From: Marinomonas hwangdonensis
Lineage (GTDB): Bacteria > Pseudomonadota > Gammaproteobacteria > Pseudomonadales > Marinomonadaceae
DNA: 64,000 bases
Reading direction: 5' to 3'
Assembly: GCF_003721245.1 (NCBI RefSeq)
Contig: NZ_RIZG01000003.1
Coordinates: 248,001 to 312,000 of the forward strand
The position numbers and the translations under genes are program-made. Positions within the stretch are counted from its first letter, which is position 1. Every line of letters begins with the position of its first letter. Of this stretch, positions 17,221-24,844 are shown piece by piece. Under the pieces are notes generated by a model, which did not search any database, was not told where the DNA came from, and saw nothing but the letters and a program-made list of their open reading frames with translations.

Positions 17221-18156
17221 TCAAGCATTTTTAGAAGGCCGAACAACAGCGGGGTCTTTCAGTTCTTTCATACGCAACCCGATGTTGCCAAGTATCAGCA
17301 CCAAACCGCCGATGATTTGGTAGGCGGTTAATCCCATGTCGAGGAAGTACCAGTTGATCACGGCAGCGAAGACGGGGAAAGACAGTTCGGCTAAGGTGGC
17401 GACTTGTGCTCGTACCGTTTTCAGGCCTTGATAATAAAACCACATACCAATAAAACCGCTGAGCAAGGCCATCACGATGGCTAAGCTTAAATCCATAGGT
17501 TTCATGGCGATCAAGCTGTCGGATTGCGCCATGGCTAATGGCAATAACACCAGCAAGCCTGCCACAAAACGGCCGGACATAATGGCGTTGGCGGGCATGT
17601 GCTGATGAGATAAATATTTACCGCACACGGTAGCCGCGCCCCAAGCGATCACTGCAATCAGGGTGTAACCGTAGCCTTTAAAAATCGCTAGGTTATTATC
17701 AGAGTAGTGCCATTGAGCGTCACCTAGTTGGCGTAGATCTGGCCACATCATCACGAAACTGCCGAACAGTATCACCACCGCCCAGCGCATAAAATCCCCT
17801 TCGATGCGCTCTTTTAGTAGCCAGTACGCTAATAAAATGGCCACGATAGGCTGTAATTTTTGCAATAAAATCACTACGGTCGGATTCAAATACTGAAAGG
17901 CTTCGGTAAACGCCAAGGTGCCCATCGCTGAACCAATACCACCAATGAAAAACAAGCAAGAAAACCCGCTGATCGACATATGGCGGTAGACATAGCGATA
18001 GCGCCACAACATAGGACTGACAAAGAGTACCAAGGTAAGGTGTTCGATTAACACAATTTGCAAAGTGGAATAACCCGCGCCCAATAAAGGGTAACGAATC
18101 AGGGTATCAAGTGCCCACGTGAAACACGCGATCATGATAAAGAATGTGCCTGCCAT
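17221..18156 (-). CDS. ribN: EamA/DMT-family transporter under FMN riboswitch control, probable riboflavin importer RibN
   Basis: A 311-residue protein with about ten membrane helices in two EamA repeats (first half AGTFFIMIACFTWALDTLIRYPLL; second half ending YQIIGGLVLILGNIGLRM). I start it at the ATG at 18156, preceded by GGAG; an upstream in-frame ATG at 18279 would add 41 residues inside the leader RNA and is unlikely. The leader contains a complete FMN aptamer on the same strand. EamA proteins placed behind FMN riboswitches in proteobacteria include the riboflavin transporter RibN. The transport function is therefore inferred from regulation and family together. Confidence 0.82.
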   Translation of the reverse strand: MAGTFFIMIACFTWALDTLIRYPLLGAGYSTLQIVLIEHLTLVLFVSPMLWRYRYVYRHMSISGFSCLFFIGGIGSAMGTLAFTEAFQYLNPTVVILLQKLQPIVAILLAYWLLKERIEGDFMRWAVVILFGSFVMMWPDLRQLGDAQWHYSDNNLAIFKGYGYTLIAVIAWGAATVCGKYLSHQHMPANAIMSGRFVAGLLVLLPLAMAQSDSLIAMKPMDLSLAIVMALLSGFIGMWFYYQGLKTVRAQVATLAELSFPVFAAVINWYFLDMGLTAYQIIGGLVLILGNIGLRMKELKDPAVVRPSKNA

Positions 18157-18315
18157 CTTTGATATCTCCAATAAGTAAGATGCACAGGGGTGATGAGAAC
18201 GAATAGTACCAAGCCACCTACACAGGAAAACTGTGTGAGCTAAAACGCACAAAAACACGTCAATAGCCCATACCATCACTCAATAAAGAGCAATGGCCTG
18301 TGCTACTTGGTCGAT

Positions 18316-18488
18316 CTTCTATCATCCGGACTGTGACCGTCGGCTCTGGAGTCTCACCAAATCTGCTGACCCTTGTTCCTTAAAAAAGCATTGCTTAAAA
18401 CAAGAAACAAGGCGCTCGCGGGCTGTTTCACTAGATGATTAATCCAGTGAAAATCACCGCCGGTGGGGAATTTCGCCCCGCCCCGAAG
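18316..18488 (-). promoter_or_regulatory. FMN riboswitch (RFN element)
   Basis: Read on the minus strand the segment contains the conserved blocks of the FMN aptamer in order. These are GGGGCGAAATTCCCCACC then GGCGGT, AGCCCGCGAGC, GATTTGGTGAGACTCCAGAG with CCGACGGT, and AGTCCGGATGATAGAAG closing the P1 stem. A variable arm, a long imperfect hairpin with CCTTGTT/AACAAGG ends, lies at about 18372-18414. It precedes the ribN-like gene by about 160 nt. A 9-bp stem (CCATTGCTC with GAGTGATGG, 18273-18297) and a small hairpin at 18217-18233 are candidate parts of the expression platform. Confidence 0.93.
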
Positions 18489-18516
18489 TTCGATGTAAAT
18501 GAAAAATTTCGGGGTA

Positions 18517-18545
18517 ACTTTAAACCCATCCTGATTGTTAGGCAA
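18517..18545 (-). promoter_or_regulatory. Candidate promoter of the FMN riboswitch transcript
   Basis: On the minus strand TTGCCT (18545-18540) and TAAAGT (18522-18517) are separated by exactly 17 bp. Transcription would start about 20 nt before the aptamer. Position is the main support. Confidence 0.5.
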
Positions 18546-18674
18546 TAACCACCGTGCCACTCTTTTGACATTAGGCCTTCTGCAAGTCTAAGCGATAAAA
18601 ACCTGACCGTCTGACCAGTATTGTTATACACTCGACGCTCTAATAATAACGATTCATTGAACAGGATGACATCA

Positions 18675-19574
18675 ATGCAAACCTCGTCTCGAAGCGGCAT
18701 TTTCTATGCGTTAACTGCGTTTACCTTATGGGCCATTGCGCCTATTTATTTCAAGGAAATGTCTTTTGTTCCCGCCCAGGAAGTGTTGGCACATCGTGTT
18801 ATTTGGTCTTGTATTTTGGTGTTGGTCTTGATCGTAATCTTACGTTACACAGAGGCCCTAAAAACGGTATTGCAGTCCCGTAAAGTCTTGCTAGCCATGT
18901 TAGGTTCAACGCTATTAATTGGCTTGAATTGGGGGACTTTTATCTGGGCAGTACAGAACAATAAGATGCTCAGTGCCAGCTTGGGTTATTACATTAATCC
19001 GCTGATCAGTATCTTACTGGGAGTGATTTTCTTTAAAGAAACGCTCGATAGGGTAAAAAAAGCTGCTGTAGCATTGTGCTTTTGTGCCGTGGTATTTGAG
19101 GTTATTCAGTTCGGATCACTGCCTTGGATTGCGCTGATTCTGGCCATTTCCTTTGGTTTTTATGGTTTGATACGCAAAAAAATTGCTGTCGACAGTTTTA
19201 CCGGCATGGCAATAGAAACCGCCTTTATGCTGCCCATCGCCCTTATTTACTTAGCCTTAAGCACCTCGCCAACGGCAAATATGTTCGACAATAGCGCCAC
19301 GATTAATTGGCTTTTATTTGCTGCAGGACCCGTGACCATGGTGCCACTGATGTGCTTTGCGGCAGCAGCAAACCGAGTCAGTATGGTGACGCTCGGATTT
19401 TTCCAATATATCGGCCCAACCGGCATGTTTTTCTTAGCGGTCTTTTTGTACGACGAGCCATTAAGCCCAGAAAAACTCACTACCTTTATATTGATCTGGT
19501 CGGCACTGGCCATGTTAATTTTTGACTCTGTCCGTCGACTTCGACATCCCCGAGGACAGGTAAAAAATGTGTGA
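18675..19574 (+). CDS. rarD: EamA family transporter RarD
   Basis: The 299-residue membrane protein has about ten helices and the RarD pattern: GIFYALTAFTLWAIAPIYFKEM at the start, HRVIWSCILV, LNWGTFIWAVQNNKMLSASLGYYINPL, and the LGFFQYIGPT segment in the second half. RarD proteins are annotated as chloramphenicol-sensitive-protein homologues; substrates are poorly defined. The start at 18675 has AGGA eight bases upstream; ATGs at 18621 and 18666 are less well placed. It is divergent from the riboswitch-ribN unit. A TTGACA at 18565-18570 may belong to its promoter, but no clear -10 follows. Confidence 0.88.
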   Translation: MQTSSRSGIFYALTAFTLWAIAPIYFKEMSFVPAQEVLAHRVIWSCILVLVLIVILRYTEALKTVLQSRKVLLAMLGSTLLIGLNWGTFIWAVQNNKMLSASLGYYINPLISILLGVIFFKETLDRVKKAAVALCFCAVVFEVIQFGSLPWIALILAISFGFYGLIRKKIAVDSFTGMAIETAFMLPIALIYLALSTSPTANMFDNSATINWLLFAAGPVTMVPLMCFAAAANRVSMVTLGFFQYIGPTGMFFLAVFLYDEPLSPEKLTTFILIWSALAMLIFDSVRRLRHPRGQVKNV

Positions 19575-19651
19575 TAATTAATCAGAAAATGGTTTCTTTT
19601 TTTGGCAACAGGCCCCACAATCGCGGCCTGTTTAGCCACTGATTATCCGCT

Positions 19652-20458
19652 ATGAACATCATCTCTTTTGACGCATTAAGAACTCTTCACTTGCCCCATG
19701 TTCGCTATATAAAGCCAGAGTCCATGTATGATCATTTGGACGAAATCAGAGAAGCCGATTGGTTGCTTTTTCCGCAATATTGGCAACTTAACGCCCTGAT
19801 TCACGGTTTAAAAAAGCGTATTTTCCCCAGTCTAGCCTCCTATATGATTGGCCATGACAAGGTAGAAATGACGCGTACTTTTCGTACCGTTGTGCCGAAC
19901 CAACATCCTTATACTTTAATCGCCGCCAACACCCCCTACGAAGCGGAGAAAATTTGGGATGAAATGCCCTCTCCTTTTGTTGCAAAAATTCCTCGCAGCA
20001 GCATGGGTAATGGCGTGTTTTTAATAGAAACACTGGGGCAATGGCGTGATTATGTGGCGCAAACCGATGTGCTGTACGCACAAGAATACTTACCCATAGA
20101 CAGAGATATGCGCGTCATTTGGGTAGGCAATAAAATTGTCAGTGGGTATTGGCGTTTGCAGTCTGACAATGGTTTCCACAACAACGTTAGCCAAGGCGGT
20201 CAAGTGGAAGTGGCCTTGATACCAAAAGAAGCCCAAGATCTGGTTACGTTTTTGGCTCAATCCTTAGACATTAATCACGCAGGCTTCGATATCGCCATGG
20301 TGGGCTCTGTTCCCTATGTGCTTGAAATCAATCGTATCTTTGGTAACCAAGGGTTGCCAACCATTCAGCAAGACGTAAACACAGAATTACTCAGTTACTT
20401 AAACGAGCAATATCTGTTATCAACGTCCATGCTTTTAGAGCAACCCATTGTGATTTAA
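19652..20458 (+). CDS. RimK-like ATP-grasp protein
   Basis: A 268-residue protein with an ATP-grasp core. Supporting segments are FVAKIPRSSMGNGVFLIE (the lysine-bearing ATP-binding strand and glycine-rich loop, about residues 108-125), LYAQEYLPIDRDMRVIWVGNKIVSGYWR (about 140-168) and the Mg2+-binding tail HAGFDIAMVGSVPYVLEINRIFGNQG (about 207-232). Such enzymes ligate a carboxyl group to an amine or thiol through an acyl phosphate. The N-terminal 90 residues are unlike classic RimK. It faces the end of the GAK-like operon, 10 bp away tail to tail, and may share its biology. The substrate is unknown. Confidence 0.75.
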   Translation: MNIISFDALRTLHLPHVRYIKPESMYDHLDEIREADWLLFPQYWQLNALIHGLKKRIFPSLASYMIGHDKVEMTRTFRTVVPNQHPYTLIAANTPYEAEKIWDEMPSPFVAKIPRSSMGNGVFLIETLGQWRDYVAQTDVLYAQEYLPIDRDMRVIWVGNKIVSGYWRLQSDNGFHNNVSQGGQVEVALIPKEAQDLVTFLAQSLDINHAGFDIAMVGSVPYVLEINRIFGNQGLPTIQQDVNTELLSYLNEQYLLSTSMLLEQPIVI

Positions 20459-20467
20459 TACCCAGCG

Positions 20468-20737
20468 TTAAGAGGAAATTTCTGGGCGCGTTTTACTCAA
20501 GCGCTTAGGGCGTTTTTCCCAACGCACTTTCACTTCAAACTGTTGACTGTCTTCGTCTTCATAGGCGGAGACTTTCAGGCGTAACAAGCCGCTAGGCTCA
20601 AGCGTTAATGTGCCTTCTTTCTCGTCACTGAACTCCAGTTTGCCTTTTCCTAGACCTTTCGATAACGCTTTTAGGACATCTTGGATGTCTTCTGGGTCAA
20701 GCAAGGCTTCATGTCTAAATTCGGTTTTTGATTTCAT
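20468..20737 (-). CDS. Amphi-Trp domain protein (GAK-type cassette)
   Basis: The 89-residue soluble protein looks like the small amphi-Trp family: MKSKTEFRHEALLDPEDIQDVLKALSKGLGKGKLEF, then acidic strands and the closing FEVKVRWEKRPK with its single tryptophan. I assign the name from memory of the TIGRFAM model; its function is undefined. Its ATG overlaps the stop of the upstream phosphatase gene by 4 bp (ATGA), so it is the last gene of the operon. The high charge and alternating pattern suggest a partner-binding beta-sheet protein rather than an enzyme. Confidence 0.78.
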   Translation of the reverse strand: MKSKTEFRHEALLDPEDIQDVLKALSKGLGKGKLEFSDEKEGTLTLEPSGLLRLKVSAYEDEDSQQFEVKVRWEKRPKRLSKTRPEISS

Positions 20738-22068
20738 ACGGACTCTACGTAAATGTCTTGTAATTCGTCAGCGGTCATCACTTTAACGGTGGGATAATCG
20801 CAACTTAAGCCGACAATGCCCACTTTTTTATCAATGAGAGTCGCCCCAATACCATAGCTGTCTAATCCCTCTGCCTTGCGTGAATGACAATCCAGCGTGA
20901 TGTCGGCTTCGACGTGCACTAGCCCTTTTTTAATGGTAACGCGCTGACCTTGCTGACGGTTAATATGGCCTTGTACCACCACATGAATGCCGGCTTTATG
21001 GATGGCGTCTACGCCACGAACCGTCAGAGGTAAATCCGCATCGCGGTACTTGGTTCGAAACGTATTCGCAATAGAGCTGTAGTAGAAACTGAACAAATCG
21101 CGCCGTTTAAGATTACGATGAAAGGCTTTGTTGGCATATTTCGTACCACTCTTAAGCAAAATTTCCCCCATGCTGTCATCTAACCCAGCGTGTAGAAACA
21201 AAAATGAACCACGCTTAGCCACCAGCGCCATCTTACGGAAGAACCAGTGAAACTCCCCCTTCTTATGCAAAAATAGCTGCTGGCATTTTAACGATGTTGC
21301 ATACACCTGTCGCAAGCTCAAACCGGCCGCATGACAGTGCTTTTCAAAGCTGTGGTTTTTAGATTCCATTTTACGCACTTCACGGTCGATCCCTTCTGAG
21401 GTTAAAAAACCCGCCGCGTGAAAGGGAAATTCCTTGAACCAGTCATCCCCCGGAAACAGAAGCTGTCGACACGTATCTTCGTCGGGGATTTTTTGGTCCC
21501 ATTTGGTGTCCGCTAAATATTCGTCAAACACTTCCCGAAAGAGTGGCACCACTTTTTTCCCCATGCGCACGAAGAAATGCTGGTTGCCCACGTCTTTTTT
21601 ACGCGCCAGCGCGAGTAATCCCATCAATAAACGCAGATCATGGTTGCCTGCTAGCAAGGTCACTCGTGCTTTTAATTTGTAGAGCTGTTTGACACTACGC
21701 AGTAATTCAAGATTGCTGGGGCCCTTATCCAAACAGTCACCGCCGACAATGATTTCAGATTTTTTGCCTTTTTTGGTCAGTGTTAAATGACCTAGTCCGG
21801 CTTTTTTCTTACGCTCTGCTACACCGGCCGCAATCAACGAGGCTTCGAATGCTTGAGCATCCGCATGAGGATCGGAAATAAACACCACTGAACGTTTAGG
21901 CCAGCGTAATTTGTCTTTCTTAAAGCGTGGTGGGGTTTTGTAAGCCGTTAAAACATGGCTGTTCACCGAGCTAGCGTCTCTTGGCCACGCCGTCCATTCA
22001 CTGGGTAAACGCGCAATGATGTCGGTGTGATTAAGGCGAGGGGAAATAACAGGAATAGGGCTAGACAT
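20734..22068 (-). CDS. PPP-family metallophosphatase of the GAK-type cassette
   Basis: A protein of about 444 residues with the three PPP metal motifs: SDPHAD (GDxHG-like, DxH), GGDCLDKGP (GDxxDRG-like, with Lys for Arg) and AGNHD (GNHE-like). A further histidine is in VVVQGHINRQQG. This places it with calcineurin-like serine/threonine phosphatases that use two metal ions. I start at the ATG at 22068, preceded by AAGG, because the longer frame would run 44 bp into the upstream gene. It is much larger than bacterial PrpA-type phosphatases because of a helical insert between the second and third thirds. The partner substrate may be whatever the neighbouring kinase modifies (inference). Confidence 0.85.
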   Translation of the reverse strand: MSSPIPVISPRLNHTDIIARLPSEWTAWPRDASSVNSHVLTAYKTPPRFKKDKLRWPKRSVVFISDPHADAQAFEASLIAAGVAERKKKAGLGHLTLTKKGKKSEIIVGGDCLDKGPSNLELLRSVKQLYKLKARVTLLAGNHDLRLLMGLLALARKKDVGNQHFFVRMGKKVVPLFREVFDEYLADTKWDQKIPDEDTCRQLLFPGDDWFKEFPFHAAGFLTSEGIDREVRKMESKNHSFEKHCHAAGLSLRQVYATSLKCQQLFLHKKGEFHWFFRKMALVAKRGSFLFLHAGLDDSMGEILLKSGTKYANKAFHRNLKRRDLFSFYYSSIANTFRTKYRDADLPLTVRGVDAIHKAGIHVVVQGHINRQQGQRVTIKKGLVHVEADITLDCHSRKAEGLDSYGIGATLIDKKVGIVGLSCDYPTVKVMTADELQDIYVESV

Positions 22069-22111
22069 GGTTTCGTTACCTTTTAAAAGTGTCTTTCGGT
22101 CCACCGAGCAG

Positions 22112-22804
22112 TTAATCGGGCACATCCAGTGTGTGCCGCTGTTTCCACTCGCCAAACCGGCGTTTTATTGGCGACTGAGGGGCTATGTCGAACACCACTG
22201 GGTGCCCGTAAAACATGCTCAGTCTTTTAATGTCATCAAACGTCAACACCTCTAGCTGACACATTCCGTGACGAATCGAGGCACCGTGACCAATAAAGAG
22301 TTTAAGCCGCTGGTCATCTTGATGCTGAACGCGACGCTGCCACGCCTGAATATGCTCGGCCACCCGTTGTCCAGCCTGCCACAAAGACTCGGCGCCATCA
22401 AACGGCAGGCAATAATGACTGTCGGATTTCCAACCTTTTGGCGGCGCTGAAAAACGTGGATCCAGGGCTAAAACTCGCTCAATTTCGTCAATGGTCAAAT
22501 TGGCCACCGCTCCCACACTGCGTTCGCACAGTGCCGAATACGACTCAATCTGTGGCGTGCCGTCAAAATAGTCGCGCAGCGTCTCCACATAAATCGACGC
22601 TGTTTGCCAAGCTCGAAGTAAGGTTGAAGAGTCCACCAGCGGATCTAACTTGATGTCATTTTCCTCTAACCACTGAGCAAATACTTGGGCTTGTTGGTGC
22701 ACTTCCTGTGCGCCTTCGACGGTTAACGCAAAAGGCTGCAACGCGCTGGGCACGTTTGGCAGCTGCTCGTAAGCACCGTGACGAATTACCGCAAAGCACG
22801 GCAT
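22112..22804 (-). CDS. Histidine phosphatase family protein
   Basis: The 230-residue protein begins MPCFAVIRHGAYEQLP, with the RHG phospho-acceptor motif at residues 8-10. A second catalytic histidine lies in LFIGHGASIRHGM. Together these define the histidine phosphatase (phosphoglycerate-mutase-like) superfamily. Between them, DPLVDSSTLLRAWQTASIY resembles the usual SSxxxRAxQT segment. Its ATG overlaps the stop of the HprK-like gene (TAATG). It is the second phosphatase in the operon, next to two predicted kinases. The substrate is unknown. Confidence 0.87.
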   Translation of the reverse strand: MPCFAVIRHGAYEQLPNVPSALQPFALTVEGAQEVHQQAQVFAQWLEENDIKLDPLVDSSTLLRAWQTASIYVETLRDYFDGTPQIESYSALCERSVGAVANLTIDEIERVLALDPRFSAPPKGWKSDSHYCLPFDGAESLWQAGQRVAEHIQAWQRRVQHQDDQRLKLFIGHGASIRHGMCQLEVLTFDDIKRLSMFYGHPVVFDIAPQSPIKRRFGEWKQRHTLDVPD

Positions 22805-23910
22805 TAGGCAAGCTCCAGCGCATTGATCAGCTCGTAAGCGCGATCAAAATCAATCTTGCCGGTTAAGCGGTACACGTCCACATTGGCCAAGGCATCGCAG
22901 TAATGGGCTACCGAGTCGATCGCCTCTAAGTCTGCAAAGGCGCCTTGTCTGTCTTGATAAAACGGCCCCGGACGCTTACGAAGGCCTTCGATCACTTGGG
23001 CATTTTGAGCTAAGTCCACGCGTTCCAATTGAGTCGATTCTGTGCTGTCCAATGACCAATCCAGCATAATCAGTCGCGTTAGTTGACTGGATAATTGCAC
23101 TCGATCAGTACCGTACTCGTCCTCCACTTGCACGTCGTATTTTTCTTCCAGCGTCCAAAGTTCACCTTGAGTCATTAGACGCAGTGCGCTTTGACGCGAC
23201 TCAGGCAAGATATGACGCAAACGATTGGAATGCAGCAAGGTACCTGGGTTTACTCGAGGCAACTTGGCGACACCCACTGCATGCGCGCCGTGGTCCGTTT
23301 GTTTAAAGAGAATACGATCGTTGGTTAGAAATCGACGCTGGGGGTGCTCAAGGCAACGCAGCATGAGTGTCGATTTGCCGCCACCAGACCCTGCGGCAAT
23401 TGCGGTGGCTTTGCCATTAACACAAAATGCCGACGCATGACCCAAAGTAAAGCCTTGTCGCAAGTAGTGATTTAAAAACTGGTTATTAATGAAATTCACC
23501 ACCTGTGCCAAGTTGGACACACAAGGGCCGACTGCCACAGGATGGTTAGGCCGTTGTAAAAAGCTCATCGAGGTTTTGAATTTTTTAATCCATCGTCCGC
23601 CCTCCACATCAAGATAACCTTCTTTGCGGCCTTGTTTACCCGCTTCCCTGGGTACTTCCTGCCAAGCGAGTTCATTACCAACGTCTTCTTGCTCTATGGC
23701 ATACACATCGAGCGCCACTGGCGCACTCTCGCTGTGGCCTGCGTTATGCGCTCTCCCGTAGCTGCGGTAATAGTCCGCTAAAGCCGCCAGTAGCATGGGT
23801 TCGTTCGAATGCACAGTAACGACCATATCGGCGAATTTGAGCCGTACGTTATGGTGACAATGGGTTAACCCTTCATCCACATGGGACACGTTTAGTATGT
23901 TTTTAATCAT
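22804..23910 (-). CDS. HprK-related kinase (GAK-type cassette, HprK-related kinase B-like)
   Basis: A 368-residue protein with a P-loop of the HprK kind: GSGGGKST at residues 174-181, preceded by GHASAFCVNGKATAIAA and followed by FLTNDRILFK. True HPr kinase/phosphorylase uses this fold to phosphorylate and dephosphorylate a serine. The rest of the protein (residues 1-150) is unlike HprK, and no HPr gene is nearby. Strong AGGAGG ribosome-binding site; the gene overlaps the upstream ATP-grasp gene by 8 bp. By memory it fits the TIGRFAM 'HprK-related kinase B' of the GAK system. Its target is undescribed. Confidence 0.85.
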   Translation of the reverse strand: MIKNILNVSHVDEGLTHCHHNVRLKFADMVVTVHSNEPMLLAALADYYRSYGRAHNAGHSESAPVALDVYAIEQEDVGNELAWQEVPREAGKQGRKEGYLDVEGGRWIKKFKTSMSFLQRPNHPVAVGPCVSNLAQVVNFINNQFLNHYLRQGFTLGHASAFCVNGKATAIAAGSGGGKSTLMLRCLEHPQRRFLTNDRILFKQTDHGAHAVGVAKLPRVNPGTLLHSNRLRHILPESRQSALRLMTQGELWTLEEKYDVQVEDEYGTDRVQLSSQLTRLIMLDWSLDSTESTQLERVDLAQNAQVIEGLRKRPGPFYQDRQGAFADLEAIDSVAHYCDALANVDVYRLTGKIDFDRAYELINALELA

Positions 23911-24844
23911 GCTGTTTCACCTCCTGCTGTTTCGACTCCTTTAGGTCACTAACTTGCCAGCCGACGGCATGCAGAACATAGTTCACATAGGCACTGGCGG
24001 CATCAATACCACAGCCTTCCAATGCGCCTTTAAAGCCACCAAAAGCCGACACTTCGAACACCACGGGACCTTGATCCGTTAACGCGATGTCGACCGTGGT
24101 GAAGCTTAAGTCGTAACAGGCTTGCGCTCTACGCCCCAGCTCAATCAATTCGGCGTCTGGCTCAAACAATTCGTAACGCCCACCGCTATTGATGGTGGTA
24201 TTCCAAGAATCTTTATCTCCTACTCGCGCGTAAGTACAAAGATACTCACCGCCCACAAACACCATACCCAAATCTCGGCCATCCAATTTCACGGTTTGCT
24301 GAATATAATAAATCGATTGGTTTTGGCGGTATTTTTCTAACGCATCGCGCACGGCCTCGTCTGAATCTTCTTGCTGAAGAATCATCATGCCACGCGCCTT
24401 GGTTGAATATAACGGCTTCAAAATAGCCGAACCAAATTCTCGCACCGTAGCAAATGCTTGCTCTGCGTCTTCTGTTATACGGGTTTTTGGCATGGGAATA
24501 TGGCCTTGCTGCAAGGCTAATGTGCCGCTTAAGCGATTAATCAAGTTGCCCACACTGTGAGTGGGACTAAACATTTTCACCCCTGAGCGCTCGGCATAAG
24601 ACAGCAAGTGAATACGGTCTTCCGTCGCTGGAGAATAGACTTCACTGATCTTTTTGATGATCAAGCCATCTAGGGTCATTAAATCCAAATCGTGAAACAT
24701 CAATTGATTCGTGTCTAAGCGCAGCTCTACTTGGCTCATATCGATCACCGCACGAAATCCCGTTTGCTCTTCCAGTCTATCTGCCAATACTTCGGTGGAC
24801 CATTTTCCTGGGATGCCAACCACCCCGATTTTCGGCTTATTCAA
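23903..24844 (-). CDS. ATP-grasp enzyme of the GAK-type cassette
   Basis: The 313-residue protein has a RimK/glutathione-synthetase-like ATP-grasp fold. An N-terminal Rossmann-like domain (KIGVVGIPGKWSTEVLADRLEE) is followed by SAILKPLYSTKARGMMILQQ (ATP-binding Lys and loop, about residues 140-160), IYYIQQTVKLDGRDLGMVFVGGEYLCTYAR (about 197-228) and the metal-binding FTTVDIALTDQGPVVFEVSAFGGFKG (about 251-277). It starts at a TTG with GGAG seven bases upstream, overlapping the stop of the preceding gene by 8 bp. It should join an acid to an amine through an acyl phosphate. Neither substrate nor product is known. Confidence 0.85.
   Translation of the reverse strand: MNKPKIGVVGIPGKWSTEVLADRLEEQTGFRAVIDMSQVELRLDTNQLMFHDLDLMTLDGLIIKKISEVYSPATEDRIHLLSYAERSGVKMFSPTHSVGNLINRLSGTLALQQGHIPMPKTRITEDAEQAFATVREFGSAILKPLYSTKARGMMILQQEDSDEAVRDALEKYRQNQSIYYIQQTVKLDGRDLGMVFVGGEYLCTYARVGDKDSWNTTINSGGRYELFEPDAELIELGRRAQACYDLSFTTVDIALTDQGPVVFEVSAFGGFKGALEGCGIDAASAYVNYVLHAVGWQVSDLKESKQQEVKQHD

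Noticed and set aside
19608..19631. ACAGGCC / GGCCTGT inverted repeat after rarD as a terminator
   Set aside because: There is no T-run on either side in the reading direction, so termination is not supported.
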